From positions 40,059,824-40,123,823 of the forward strand of contig OU964919.1 in NCBI GenBank assembly GCA_918807975.1: a stretch of DNA of 64,000 bases, given 5' to 3'. This stretch comes from Aplidium turbinatum (Eukaryota; Chordata; Ascidiacea; Aplousobranchia; Polyclinidae). How positions within the stretch are numbered: the stretch's first letter is position 1; the number at the start of each line of letters is the position of its first letter. Position numbers and translations under genes: made by a program. The notes under the pieces are model-generated. The model searched no databases and was not told where the DNA came from. It saw only the letters and a program-made list of their open reading frames with translations. This document shows positions 40,985-52,000 of the stretch, in pieces.

Positions 40985-43023
40985 TTTTATTCTTCACCTT
41001 GCTTGAGTGTCTGCCATAAACTTGCGCTTAAGAGATCTACGAGAGTGAACTGCAAAAGCATCATCGCGTTTAATAGACCAGCTATAGTCAGATGGCATGG
41101 TAGCATCCCATCTCCCTTGATATCTGACTTCCATCTCACTAATGTCTTGATGAAATCGCTCCCCTTGCTTGTCACTCAAATTACCAAGATTATCAAGAAA
41201 GTAGTCTCTGAGATGATGTGCAGAAAATGAAGTTTGATGCTCATGTTAACATCAATATCCTGGAGTCTTCTGAGTAAGTAAGACATGAGCTTTTTGTAAT
41301 TGGATGCTTTTTCTATCCCAAAAAAGTCTTTCATTTTCACACACAACAACTTTCACAAAAGCATCCCAGGCACTCAGTTCTTTGTCATTCATGAAAGATG
41401 GGAAATTCGAATGATTGATTAATTTTGTGATTTGAGGCCCATCAAATACCTCAGCTTTTAACTTTTCAATTGTTAATTTTGGAAATTATGTGCAAATATA
41501 TATATCTGAAACAATTTCCATCCTTATCGAGTGCTTTTACAAATTGCTTCATTATACCCAACTTTGCTACGTAATTTATCATGAAGGTGAAAAAGCATTG
41601 CTGTGCTTGCAACACCATCATTATTATTATATTAATGTAAAGAGGAGTTAACACAATTTTTGATCATTCCACCAGAGAATGAGCTTGAACATTTTTCTCA
41701 CCATGAATCATTTCACTTCTCAATTCTCATAGGCCGATGTTTCTTTTTCCAATGCTGATCTCTTGCCACGCTGTCCCACAAAAAGAGAAAACAAGGAAAC
41801 TTTGTGTATCCACCTTGCATTCCAAGCAGAAATTTAACCATTTTTAAATCAATGCAAAAGTCCAATTGTGTTCATAATATCAAATTTTTTCCAAAACAAA
41901 TTTGACTTCGTTATACTTTTTCTTTGCGAGTTGAACCATAGAGAAATAAAACAAAGTAACTTCAGCGGGTTTAACATGATGTATTACATACACAAATATA
42001 ACATAATTAAAAATAAATGTTACATATATTTGTGTGTGTAATACATCATGTTAAACCCGCTGAAGTTACTTTGTTTTATTTCTCTATGGTTCAACAAAGC
42101 AAACTCTCTACCAATGCTTTGTCTTTGAGAGTTGTTCAATGTCCAAGTGGTACAGATCCATAAACATTTCCATTATGCAGTAAAACATATTTTAGACTTC
42201 GTTTACTGTATAGCTGTCAATAAAAAGTCGCCAATCTTGAGGATTGTATTCTGCTACATCAAACTTTTTAAGAAGACCTTCCACATCGGTACAGTACATA
42301 TACAATATCATTTGCCTGAGAAAAATAGGGCAAAAATTGGACATGGCGTTTCCGATAAAACGTGATTACAGTACCTGGTTCAAAAGTATTTTTTTCTTTC
42401 AGTCTTGAAGCCAGTAACTCAGAAGATTCCTTTGGTAAATTTAAATGCCTCGCCAAGTCATTGAGTTCTCCCTGAGAAAAAAGTTGACAAGGTAAAATAG
42501 CAGGAGGAAATTCGATTTCAGCAAGGGTGGAATCACTGTCAGAGGAAGCTTGCTCGTCTTCGCTTTCAGGAAGTAAATCCAATTCTGGCAACCCTTCAAA
42601 ATCAGGAACAGGGAATTCTTCTTTGTGTAGCACTAGCCTGATTGTTGAAGCTAGGTTTGGATATTGCAAGGAAGTCCTATTTTTCCTGTTTATGCCTTTT
42701 ATGTTTACTGCACAAAAATAGCAGTCGCTATTATGATCTTTTGGTTCACGTCACACCATTGGACTACACCACACCATTGGTTCACACCAAACCTTAATCA
42801 TTTTGTTCGTCCATTGACATAAATGTTCTTTGCAAGTTTTGCAAACAATGTAGGGAGCCCAAGACATATCTTGGTCCCCCAACTTCACTGTAAAGTAAGC
42901 AAGATAAGCACGCTTTACAAAATCATTGATTGGTTTTCTGTTGGGCTCTAGTGTGTAATCACCACAGATGTAGCAGAAAATATTTGTGTTATTGAGACAA
43001 GGTCTTTTAGATGCTGTAGCCAT
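40985..43023 (-). pseudogene. Copy of a multicopy invertebrate gene family (RFHQDI...YQGRWD type)
   Basis: The N-terminal piece (43023-42751) has a Cys-rich module: CYICGDYTLEP, then AYLAYFTVKLGDQDMSWAP and CKTCKEHLCQW, like a CxxC zinc-binding domain. The next piece (42669-42268) reads YPNLASTIRLV, an acidic linker and LNDLARHLNLPKESSELLAS. Further on come MKQFVKALDKDGNCFRY (about 41560), VFDGPQITKLINHSNFPSF (about 41420), and at 41180-40985 LGNLSDKQGERFHQDI and YQGRWDATMPSDYSW. I know this order from large families of uncharacterised proteins in cnidarians, arthropods and other invertebrates; function unknown, spread probably by transposition. Frame changes, stops and an inserted palindrome (41931-42094) show it is broken. 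Confidence 0.6.
41931..42094. repeat. Near-perfect 164-bp palindrome
   Basis: Arms of about 70 bp: TTGAACCATAGAGAAATAAA...CATGATGTATTACA and its reverse complement, with a loop of about 20 AT bases. Only about one or two mismatches or gaps. A related word GTTTAACATAATGTATTA occurs at 53918. Inserted in the broken gene 40985-43023; no clean target duplication. Confidence 0.9.
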
Positions 43024-43578
43024 AAACGCGCTAGATTCCCCCCTCCCTCAAAAAGCACCATTATGCTGTCTTGATTTGCACCTACTAACATTTAACACAG
43101 AAAACAATTGTCTTGGCATTGCCTTCTTTCATTGTTTCTTTACAATATAATGCAAGAGTAATAATAAAGGTTGTAATCCCATGTTGACAACATTCAAACT
43201 CTTGTATTTGTGCTACTTTGTTGGGCAATTGTAAACAAGTCAAAACCACTGTAACTTAAAAAGTTGACCTGATCGAGAAAAACTGATTGCATTTTCGGAA
43301 TCAGAGCCCCAAAGTTAGTCTAAATCAGTTCAAAAACTGCCGGCACCAAAAATTGTGTCGGCCAGTGTTATTTCCTTGCGCCTTTACCTGCGGAAAAAGA
43401 GCCTTCCCAAAAGAAAGGCAAAACTCTTTAGTTTTCTCTCAGTTCAGTGTTATGTTGGATGCTGTCTGGATCGCTGCAACTTGATATCAGTTTAATAATT
43501 TGGTGTTCTATTTAAAACTCTAATTTTAATCTTAGTTTAGTAGCAATAAATAATAAACAAGTTGGTGATGGTCTAAAG

Positions 43579-45126
43579 CAGTGTTTCTCAAACTGTGTGA
43601 CACGGCATAGGTCTACTATGTGCCGCAAGCGATTCTCGTGTGTGCTGCAAAACTTTTTTGAGTTTTAGAAAATAAGCTGCTTGTATAAGGTTTTACGCCC
43701 TTTAGTTTTACAGTACTTTCGTTTTTTGTTGCGGTTACCACATGTCAGTTATTGTAACGTCATATATTCTGCTTCGAAATATAAAATCATAGGGTCGTTT
43801 TACAAGCAGCTGGTTAGTGCTTTTTTGTGCAGTTTTTATCCGTAAACATCAGCAACTAGTTAGCTTATAAATAGTTAAGGAACATTGAGTGTTGTAGTGA
43901 GATGCCATGTGTGTCGGGTTATAAGTCATTGTACAGTTGGTGATTTATGTTATTTCATTTAAATAAGACTGTTAGGTTACCACATGCTTCATGTATTACA
44001 CAAATACACATGTACCGACGGTTGTCCTTTGATTCAGGGTAAAAACAAAGGATTTGTTGTATGTGCTCCAAAAAAGTTCAGATGTTGTAATTGGGCATTA
44101 CATGATCCACAGAGAAGCTCTCGTGACCAAATCTTTACCTGAAGGTGTACCAGCCGTCATGAATCAAGTTAGCCAAGTAGTGAATTTCATTTAATCTCGA
44201 CCGTTACGAAGTCGCCTTTTTCTCAACTTTACAAAGCCATGGAATCTGAGTATGAGTGTTTGCTATATCACACTGAGGTACATTGGCTTTCGAAAGGAAA
44301 ACTTGAATTGCATGATCCAGTTGAAATCTCAAGTTATTTCCTCCATGGAAAAACAGAAAAAAAGACTTCGGATTTTCTCTTCATGAGGAACGTTGGTGGC
44401 TGAAAGTTCTGTTTCTTTCTGACCTGTTTGATGAAATGAACAGTTTCAACTCCAGTGTCCAAGGGCCATCAGAAAACATAATCACAGCAACAGCTAAGCT
44501 ACGGTCATTAGACGAAAAGTTGACTGTGGAAATCTAAAGTTTCCAAGGAAATCTTTGATTCCTTACCTGCTATTAATAAATCTCCATTAAAAAAGGAAAT
44601 TGTTCCTGAAATCATAAGCACATTGTCTGGACTACAGTTGGCACTTCAAAATTCCTTCCCACAGTTTTCTGAGAAGTTAGTAATTTAAGTAAACAACTTT
44701 AGATGGGTTGTTAATGCGTTTGGGATCAATGGATCAAGCAACCTTTCTTCTGAAAAAGAAGAGCAGCTCATTGGTTTGCGAAACAACTTGTTTTTTCAAC
44801 AGCTTGGACTAGTCTTGGCTATCTGCATACAAATCCTATTCAATACTTAGTGCAAAAGCCATCAACATAATCTCGCCGTTTGCATCGTCATGGCTCTGTG
44901 AATACAGATTTTTCGCTCTGACTGAAATTAAAAGCAAAAAGCGGGAGAGACTTCTTAGAATTGACACCGAAATGCAAGTGTGCTTGGCAACAACGGAACC
45001 TCGTTTCAATCTTATTTGTTCCCAAAAACTGGCACATCCATCACATTAAAATTGGCAAAATAATTTTTTTTAAAGCAACTTTGTTTTCTCAGTGTACTGC
45101 AAGCTGAAAAAGTTTGAGAAGCACTG
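43579..45126 (+). mobile_element. hAT transposon (SCAND3/FAM200-like transposase), broken
   Basis: Ends CAGTGTTTCTCAAACTGTG and AAAGTTTGAGAAGCACTG, flanked by GTCTAAAG (43571-43578) and GTTTAAAG (45127-45134). Plus-strand remnants: MIHREALVTKSLPEGVPAVM, YKAMESEYECLLYHTEVHWL then SKGK, EYRFFALTEIKSKKRERLLR and SQKLAHPSH, in the order of the Charlie-clade DDE and hAT C-terminal dimerisation domains. Many stops and frame changes. Confidence 0.9.
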
Positions 45127-45718
45127 GTTTAAAGTCTGCTAGACAGGATAGGAGACTTATTTCACAAGCTCCCTGAACTTAGCCAGTGTCTTTCGACGAC
45201 CTTGACATACGTTCCATTTGGAGTGTTGGAGTTAAAAAATTAAAACACTGAGGTTAAAGAAAACTAAACAGTTTTGCCTTTCTTTTAGGAAGGCACCTTT
45301 CCTGCAGATAAAGGCCAAAGAAAAATAAAACGAGGCGTGAATACAAGAAATTACGCCTAGATGTGAGCCAACAATTTCACTCAGCACGTAAGGTGAATGG
45401 GCCTCCGGAAGAGATCACAACATGTTTCAGTCAGTTAAAATACATTTGTTTCAATGTCTAGCAATTTTCTATGATTAAAAAAATCAATGTTAGGCTAATT
45501 AGCTGTTAACATTGCTTTTGTTTTCACACGTTTTATTTGTAAACTTTGTCTTATGCTCCTTTATGCAGATGAAGAACAACTTTTATGTTTGAGCATTGCA
45601 GTGTTTTATAGCAACCAGCTTGGTGGACGAAAATGTTTTTGAAAATATTATTCTACACTGAAAATTAAAAATACATTGTTACAAAATAACAAATGCTTCT
45701 GATATAACTGGACAAAAC

Positions 45719-46011
45719 ATGTCATCAACACCAGTGAAATATGGACCTTTCAGTTCTAAGTACAGCCTCGTTGTAGCTTTTTTATGTACAGTAGCCTTTG
45801 TCGGGATACTTTTGGCCATTATTTTATCTACATCTGGTGAGTCTAATACTACAGGAACCATTACAAACATTCCTTTAAATAATTCCTATTGGACAACTCA
45901 GAAATTGCAGTGTGGGAGGTCAAAAGTTGAACCTAATCTCATTTCAACTAGAATTGTGGGTGGATCTGAAGCAAGACCACATTCTTGGCCATGGCAAATC
46001 AGTTTGGTAAA
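45719..46011 (+). CDS. Serine protease exon 1
   Basis: Encodes the cytoplasmic tail, signal anchor, stem, activation cleavage site and IVGG through WPWQISLV. The ATG has A at -3. The donor used is GTATGT at 46012, which gives phase 2 and joins N98 to YRSG; the GTAAAG six bases earlier would be phase 0 and would not fit exon 2. Confidence 0.93.
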
Positions 46012-49000
46012 GTATGTTTATGAAAACAAAACTTTTCAATTTATTTTTGAATACAATAGACTGACTTAAATAACTAAACGTGTAGTCACTCTCTGTTATA
46101 TAACAGGGACTTAATATTAATGTGTGACTTATATTTTTAGATTAATTTAATGTATGTAGGCCTATGGGTTAATAGGTTATATTGGGCAATACATTTTGTA
46201 TAAAGTGGATTATTAGTTCAATAATCGTCTATTTATATGCACAAGCAGGGGTTTAGACCAGAACTAAGGTTTAGATGTGACTTTGTCAGTGAAAGGATAA
46301 AGATATCTTCTAATGCAGGGGTCTCCAACCTGTGGGTCGCGACCCCAATTGGCAGCAGCAGCAGTGGCCGAGTGGTTAGCGCGTTGGGCTCGCAGTCGAG
46401 AGCCTGCATGTTCGACTCTAGCCACCCGCACTTGCTGTTGTTTTTCTGGGCAAGAAACTTTACGATAATTGCCTCTACCCAGTGATCGATTTCGAGTAAT
46501 GGGCAGTACCAAATTTAAGTCATAAGTAGAGTAGACAACCGGAAACAGACATTGCCGTCGGCTGCAGCGTGGGTCAAGTGTACGTCGGAAGGCGTACACT
46601 CCGAGGAAAGCGCTCAAGTCCGCTTTCCCGCAATGCAGGATAAAGATATGGAAAAAAAATTGGGGTCGCCTTAACTTTTCCTGGGGTCTTCACAACTCAC
46701 CATATTCAATTTGTTACCGTTGGTCACAGCGGTAAACCATAATTCTTCGTGGGAAAATTGTAACATAAAGTTCCCGGATCCGTTTGTCTGTACGTAATGA
46801 CCGAAAAATAAACACACCTTCGAAACGTCTATTCAAAGTGTATTCCAGTAAAATTAGCCCGCGGCTATCGAAATGACTGGTGCAACGCCGTACACCTCTA
46901 AAACTGTCACTACGATACAGATTACTTGGATAAAAGACGGAGAATTTGTCCAGCTAGCAAGCACCAAATAAACCAGTTAAATGTGCGACCGACTTCCAAC
47001 AAACAACTTCGAGAATGAATCAGAAAAATTTGTGATAACTCAAAGGCACGAGAGCAGTTCGTGACGCAATATTTCATGTCCAAACAGGTCTCAAACTGAA
47101 ACAGGTTTAAACCGGTCTGACACGAGTCTTACGGACGATGGTGCAATTTTGGCTCATGTTTTAGGAATTTCCATGACGTAATATTCAGTAGACCCGAACG
47201 GTTTCTACATGACGTTTGACCAGGCGAACAACCGTCTGTAACATAGCGATCCCTAGTTATGACAGTCTGACATGGCATAACTAAAAAAGAATTGACGACA
47301 ATTGTGAGCCAATGAATAAAAACACATGATACACAAATTGTTTGAATCACTCACGTTTAAGTTAATACGCAAATACAAAGGGCATGCAAAGAATGAACAG
47401 CAATAAGAATAAACACGACGATAGGCCTACATGAAATTGGTACCATATGTAGTAGGTACACGCAAAAAATGACGCTATATACCATGGTTGCGATAATAAC
47501 CGACTGTTCTGGGCTCAGACAAGTGTCGGCCACCGCAGACAAAACCAGGCTCAAACCCTAACACTTAGGTGTTCTTTACGGGGGCGAGGCACGAAATATC
47601 CCTCAACACATAGTCTACTTTCACTTTCCCCGTACTCTCATCATAGTTGCAGACGGCAACTTTAGCTCTACGAACCACAGGCTTCCCTTTCCTAATTTGT
47701 GGAACTACCTCATGCACCCTCCCAAGTTGATACTTCCCACGTTTACCAATGTCCTGGAGAGAACCTACCACTACAAGTTGACCAGGCTCCAAATTCTCGG
47801 CCATTTTTAGCCATTTTTTTTCGGCCCTGAAGACCTGGCAAGTAAAAATCGATCCATTTACTCCAAAACTGATGAGAAAGTGACAAATTGAACCGATAGT
47901 CCCTTCTTAATTGGTCACGATCATGTGGTTGCCCAACAGCACAGTATGGGTCTAAGTATGGGGTCAAAAGTGAGGCAGGGGTGATGACAGTAAAATCCCT
48001 AGGGTCGTCACTCAAAGGTACCAAAGGGCGTTCGTTCACGATCCGAACGGCACTACTGGTGTACGTAAGCAGTTCAATAAAACTGGGCTTACGTATTGAA
48101 GAGTCCAAAATGTGAAAAAATGCGATTTTAAATTGTTTAACCATTGCCTCCCAGGCGCCACCTTGCGCCGAAGCATCACTAAACCCATGCAATTGATATG
48201 AAACAATATCATCCGGACTGCACACACCAGAGTTTGCAAAATACCATCTCGGTAACGAAAAATCCTTAAGCAGGTCCAAAGAGCGAAGCCACGACTCCCA
48301 CTCTTTAACAAAGCTATCAGGGACCTCGGTGTCCCAATCAAACTTGTCTATCGCCAATTGCTGAAGTATAAGGCGTGCTTTTAGAAAAAATGGCGCTCCA
48401 AAGCCTAGCGGATCAAAATTTTGTCCAAGCTGACTGAGCATACTTCGGCGCGTGTGTTTAGCTAAGGGCTTTAAGGAACATGCGATACGCATCTCGTCAG
48501 ACTCGGTTTGCCACACACAACCCAATGTCTTCGCTGATGGCAAAGTCATATTTTCAGTCTGAAAGTCAATGTCACGAATCAAAGGTGAAAGCATCTCATT
48601 ATCCAAATTTGACAAGACAATCATAGCCTCCTTGTTAGCACTCCACTTACCAAGTTTTAACCCACGGCTATCAAACAAAGCAATTGATTCATGAGTGATT
48701 TGCTGAGCTTCCTCTAAGCTATCAGCCGAAAATATAAAATCATCCATGTACATATTATTTGCAATATTGCAGAGAGTCAATTCACCAGCACTGCTGGGAT
48801 TCTGCTCGATCATTTTCTTTATAGCCAAGCAAGCGATATACGGGCTACTCTTTATTCCCCAAGGGTGTACACAAAAACAAAATGGTACCATCCTACCATT
48901 TTCAAGGTCATCATCTTCAAACCACAATATACGAAACAAATCCCTTTGCGACTCAGGTAACTTTATTTGAAAGAAGCATTTAGTCACATCAGCCATGAGA

Positions 49001-52000
49001 CCAAATCTACCAAGCCGAAATCTAGCCAAGACATCTACCAGAGGGTTTAACAAGTCAGGACCCGAAAACATTACATCATTAACACAAGTTCCTCGAAATT
49101 CAGACTTGCCATCGTAAACAATGCGCTTTTTTAATTGTGACGTAACAAAGTATGGTAAATACCATTCAAATCCCTTGACATTTCCTGCTTCACCAGTACG
49201 CTCAATATAGCCATTTGATTTAAGATCTTTCATGGTGTCAGTAAGGAAATCACGAAGTTCAGGTTGTTTTAAAGCTTTCTTTCTTAAAGCAGCAGCTCTA
49301 TCTGACGCCAACACAAAATTGTTAGGTAGATCAATATCTTCCTTCAACGGAACAGGTATCTCAAATCGACCATCTTTCAACTCAATATTCGGTTCGACAA
49401 GTTCTCTAGCCAAATTATCATTGCGAGACAATTCACAGGTTTCATTTTGCAACGTCAAATCCTGAATGACTTTATTCAGGTCTGCTATTTCCATATCACG
49501 AGACTCAATTTTACGCTGAAAGCCAGAGATGACATCCGACTCTGAAGACGTCTGCACTCTGCACACTTTAGCAACGCTTTCATCTAAGGGTGACTTACCA
49601 CCACAAGCCAACCAGCCGAGAGGAGTGAGCAAAGCATGTGGTTCACTACGATTTTCACCAACACGCTCTTTTTTTGCACACATCAAATAAGCGTTGTCGT
49701 TGCCAATCAGTACATCTACAGTACTACAATCATTCAAATGAAACATATTCACGTCATGAAAATGACGGAAACCATTTAAATCTTGTTTATGCGGTAAAGT
49801 TTTAACATCATCAGCCCAAGCTGGGTTAACCACCGAAGTTATATCACAAAACAGTTCATCTGTCTCTAACGACTGGATGTTGAGTTTGACAAGGTCAGCA
49901 CAAGTAGCTTTCTGACCAGCCAGGGTATCCATTTTAAACGACGCTTTATCGTACGGTTTAAGATCAAGTTCACACACCAAATCACTCGAAACAAACGTCA
50001 ACTGCGAACCAGGATCATGCTGACAATACACCAACTTCGATTTGCCAGTCATTGGATTCAAAACACGAGCAGCAGTAACGCGGTTAAAGGCTGCTTTAAC
50101 ATTTCCAATCTTAACATTACGCACAGGAACTCTGGCACCAGTATCATCTTTCCCAACCGAATCCAGAGAATCACGTGACGTCACATAAAAATCATGCAGA
50201 AGAAAATAGTGTTTCCTATCGTTGTTAGGTCCACACTTACGACAGTTATTTGCATGAACGCAATCCCTAACCATATGCTGGCGCAAACAATTCAAGCATT
50301 TGCCAGCTTTCACAATGACATCTCTCCGATCTTTAGGTGTCAAGCGCAAAAATTCTTTACAATTAGACAAAAAATGATATTCAACTTGACCACGTGACGA
50401 ACAACAAATGCATGCCGGTAGGTTTTTACGTCTGGCTTCACCACCGCGCGGTACGCCAACAACAGTCGAGTACTGCAAACTCCCTGACATCACATCATCA
50501 TGGGGTTTTACGGACGTCTGCCTAACCGGACATGAAGGCAATTTTCCTTTGCCAAACTTTTTTAATTGCTGCGACTCACCAGAATCGCCCATTAGCATAA
50601 TGCTAAAATCAGTCGACTTACGCGTTTCCTCCCGTACTACAAATTCAAACAAACTCTGAAAGGTAGGCTCATCAGTGCCACCATACTGATCACCTAAAAA
50701 GTCAAGATAACGCTGCTTAGCGTCAAACGGGAGTCGCTTAGCCAAATCCAAAACAAAACGTCCTTCTAATTTATCACGCTGACCATAAGCTTGCGCGTAA
50801 AGCAAACACTGCGATAATTCATCTTTAAACTCTTTCAGATCACTGGAAGAGGTCGAAGTCAATTTGCTACCATAGCGATACTTTCTAATTTCCGGTTCTG
50901 CAAAAAGACCTCCACGAACCCCAAAACGCTGGGACAAGCGAGCTAACGACATTTCTATCCTGTCTTCCTCTGACAAGCCAGGGGTATCAGAAACCAAATT
51001 AGCAATCGTTTGTGCAGCTGTCCTAACACAAGCTGCTTGTAACAAAGTCAAACGAGTCCTCTTAAAGGGCGAAGCTGCCATTAAGGCCGTAACACGATTT
51101 TTAAAGAAGATAAATGGCATATTATTACCATCGTAACCAATCAAGGCCGCCTTATCGAAAAACGTCCTACTATTTTGGTATTCAAAAAAGCAATCCTGCT
51201 GTTGAGAACTCGATTTCGCGGGAGAAGACAAGCTATATCCCTTAAGGGGCTGAGTGGGCTCATTCACATGCACAGCCCGATCACGATCCTCACACACGTT
51301 AAAATCAGGAGACGCGATACGCCTCTCACAACCACCCAAATTACGTGTAGCTGGGCGATCCACAACTAGCGGCGCAGAAAACTTTGAAGGGGGCAAAGCA
51401 TTACTGCTAATGGCGGCCCCGTGACCTGTACGCTCTGGGGGAGGAGTTCGGTTGTAATTCGCAGACCTTGGCTCTACAGCATTCGGAAGACCCTTAGCCG
51501 CGGCCCCGAGACCTCCTGAAACAGCTGGAAAACGTGTGGATTGCCCTGGTCCACTCACAGGTTGAACGGGCGTTTGGAAAAGGTTATGTAAATTAAACTG
51601 CGATTGATGTTCATTTCTGGAATGCCTAGAAGAGCTCTTCCTAGAGCTACGCCGGGAGCCCGCCTCTGATCGATATTCAGCTAAAAATACCTCTTTACGT
51701 TGTTCAGCCCTCAACTGAGCGTCTTTGAATGCGAACTCAGCAGCTCTAGCTTCGGCTCTCGCGGCGGCCTCAGCAGCTCTCGCTTCGGCCTCAGCTCTCG
51801 CGGCAGCCTCAGCTCGAATGGCCTCAGCTCTCGCGATGGCCTCAGCAGCTCTTGCTTCGGCCTCAGCTTGTATCTGAAGCTCCTCTCGTCTTAGCTGCAG
51901 GTTAATTTGTGCCACTATCCGAGACGAAGTCATAGACATCCTAGTGCTTACATTTGAGGCGCTATCCTCAGGATGTATGTCAGCATCCAACATATCTGAG

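Noticed and set aside
46007-46008. Donor GTAAAG for protease exon 1
   Set aside because: It would leave phase 0, while exon 2 needs phase 2; GTATGT at 46012 fits.
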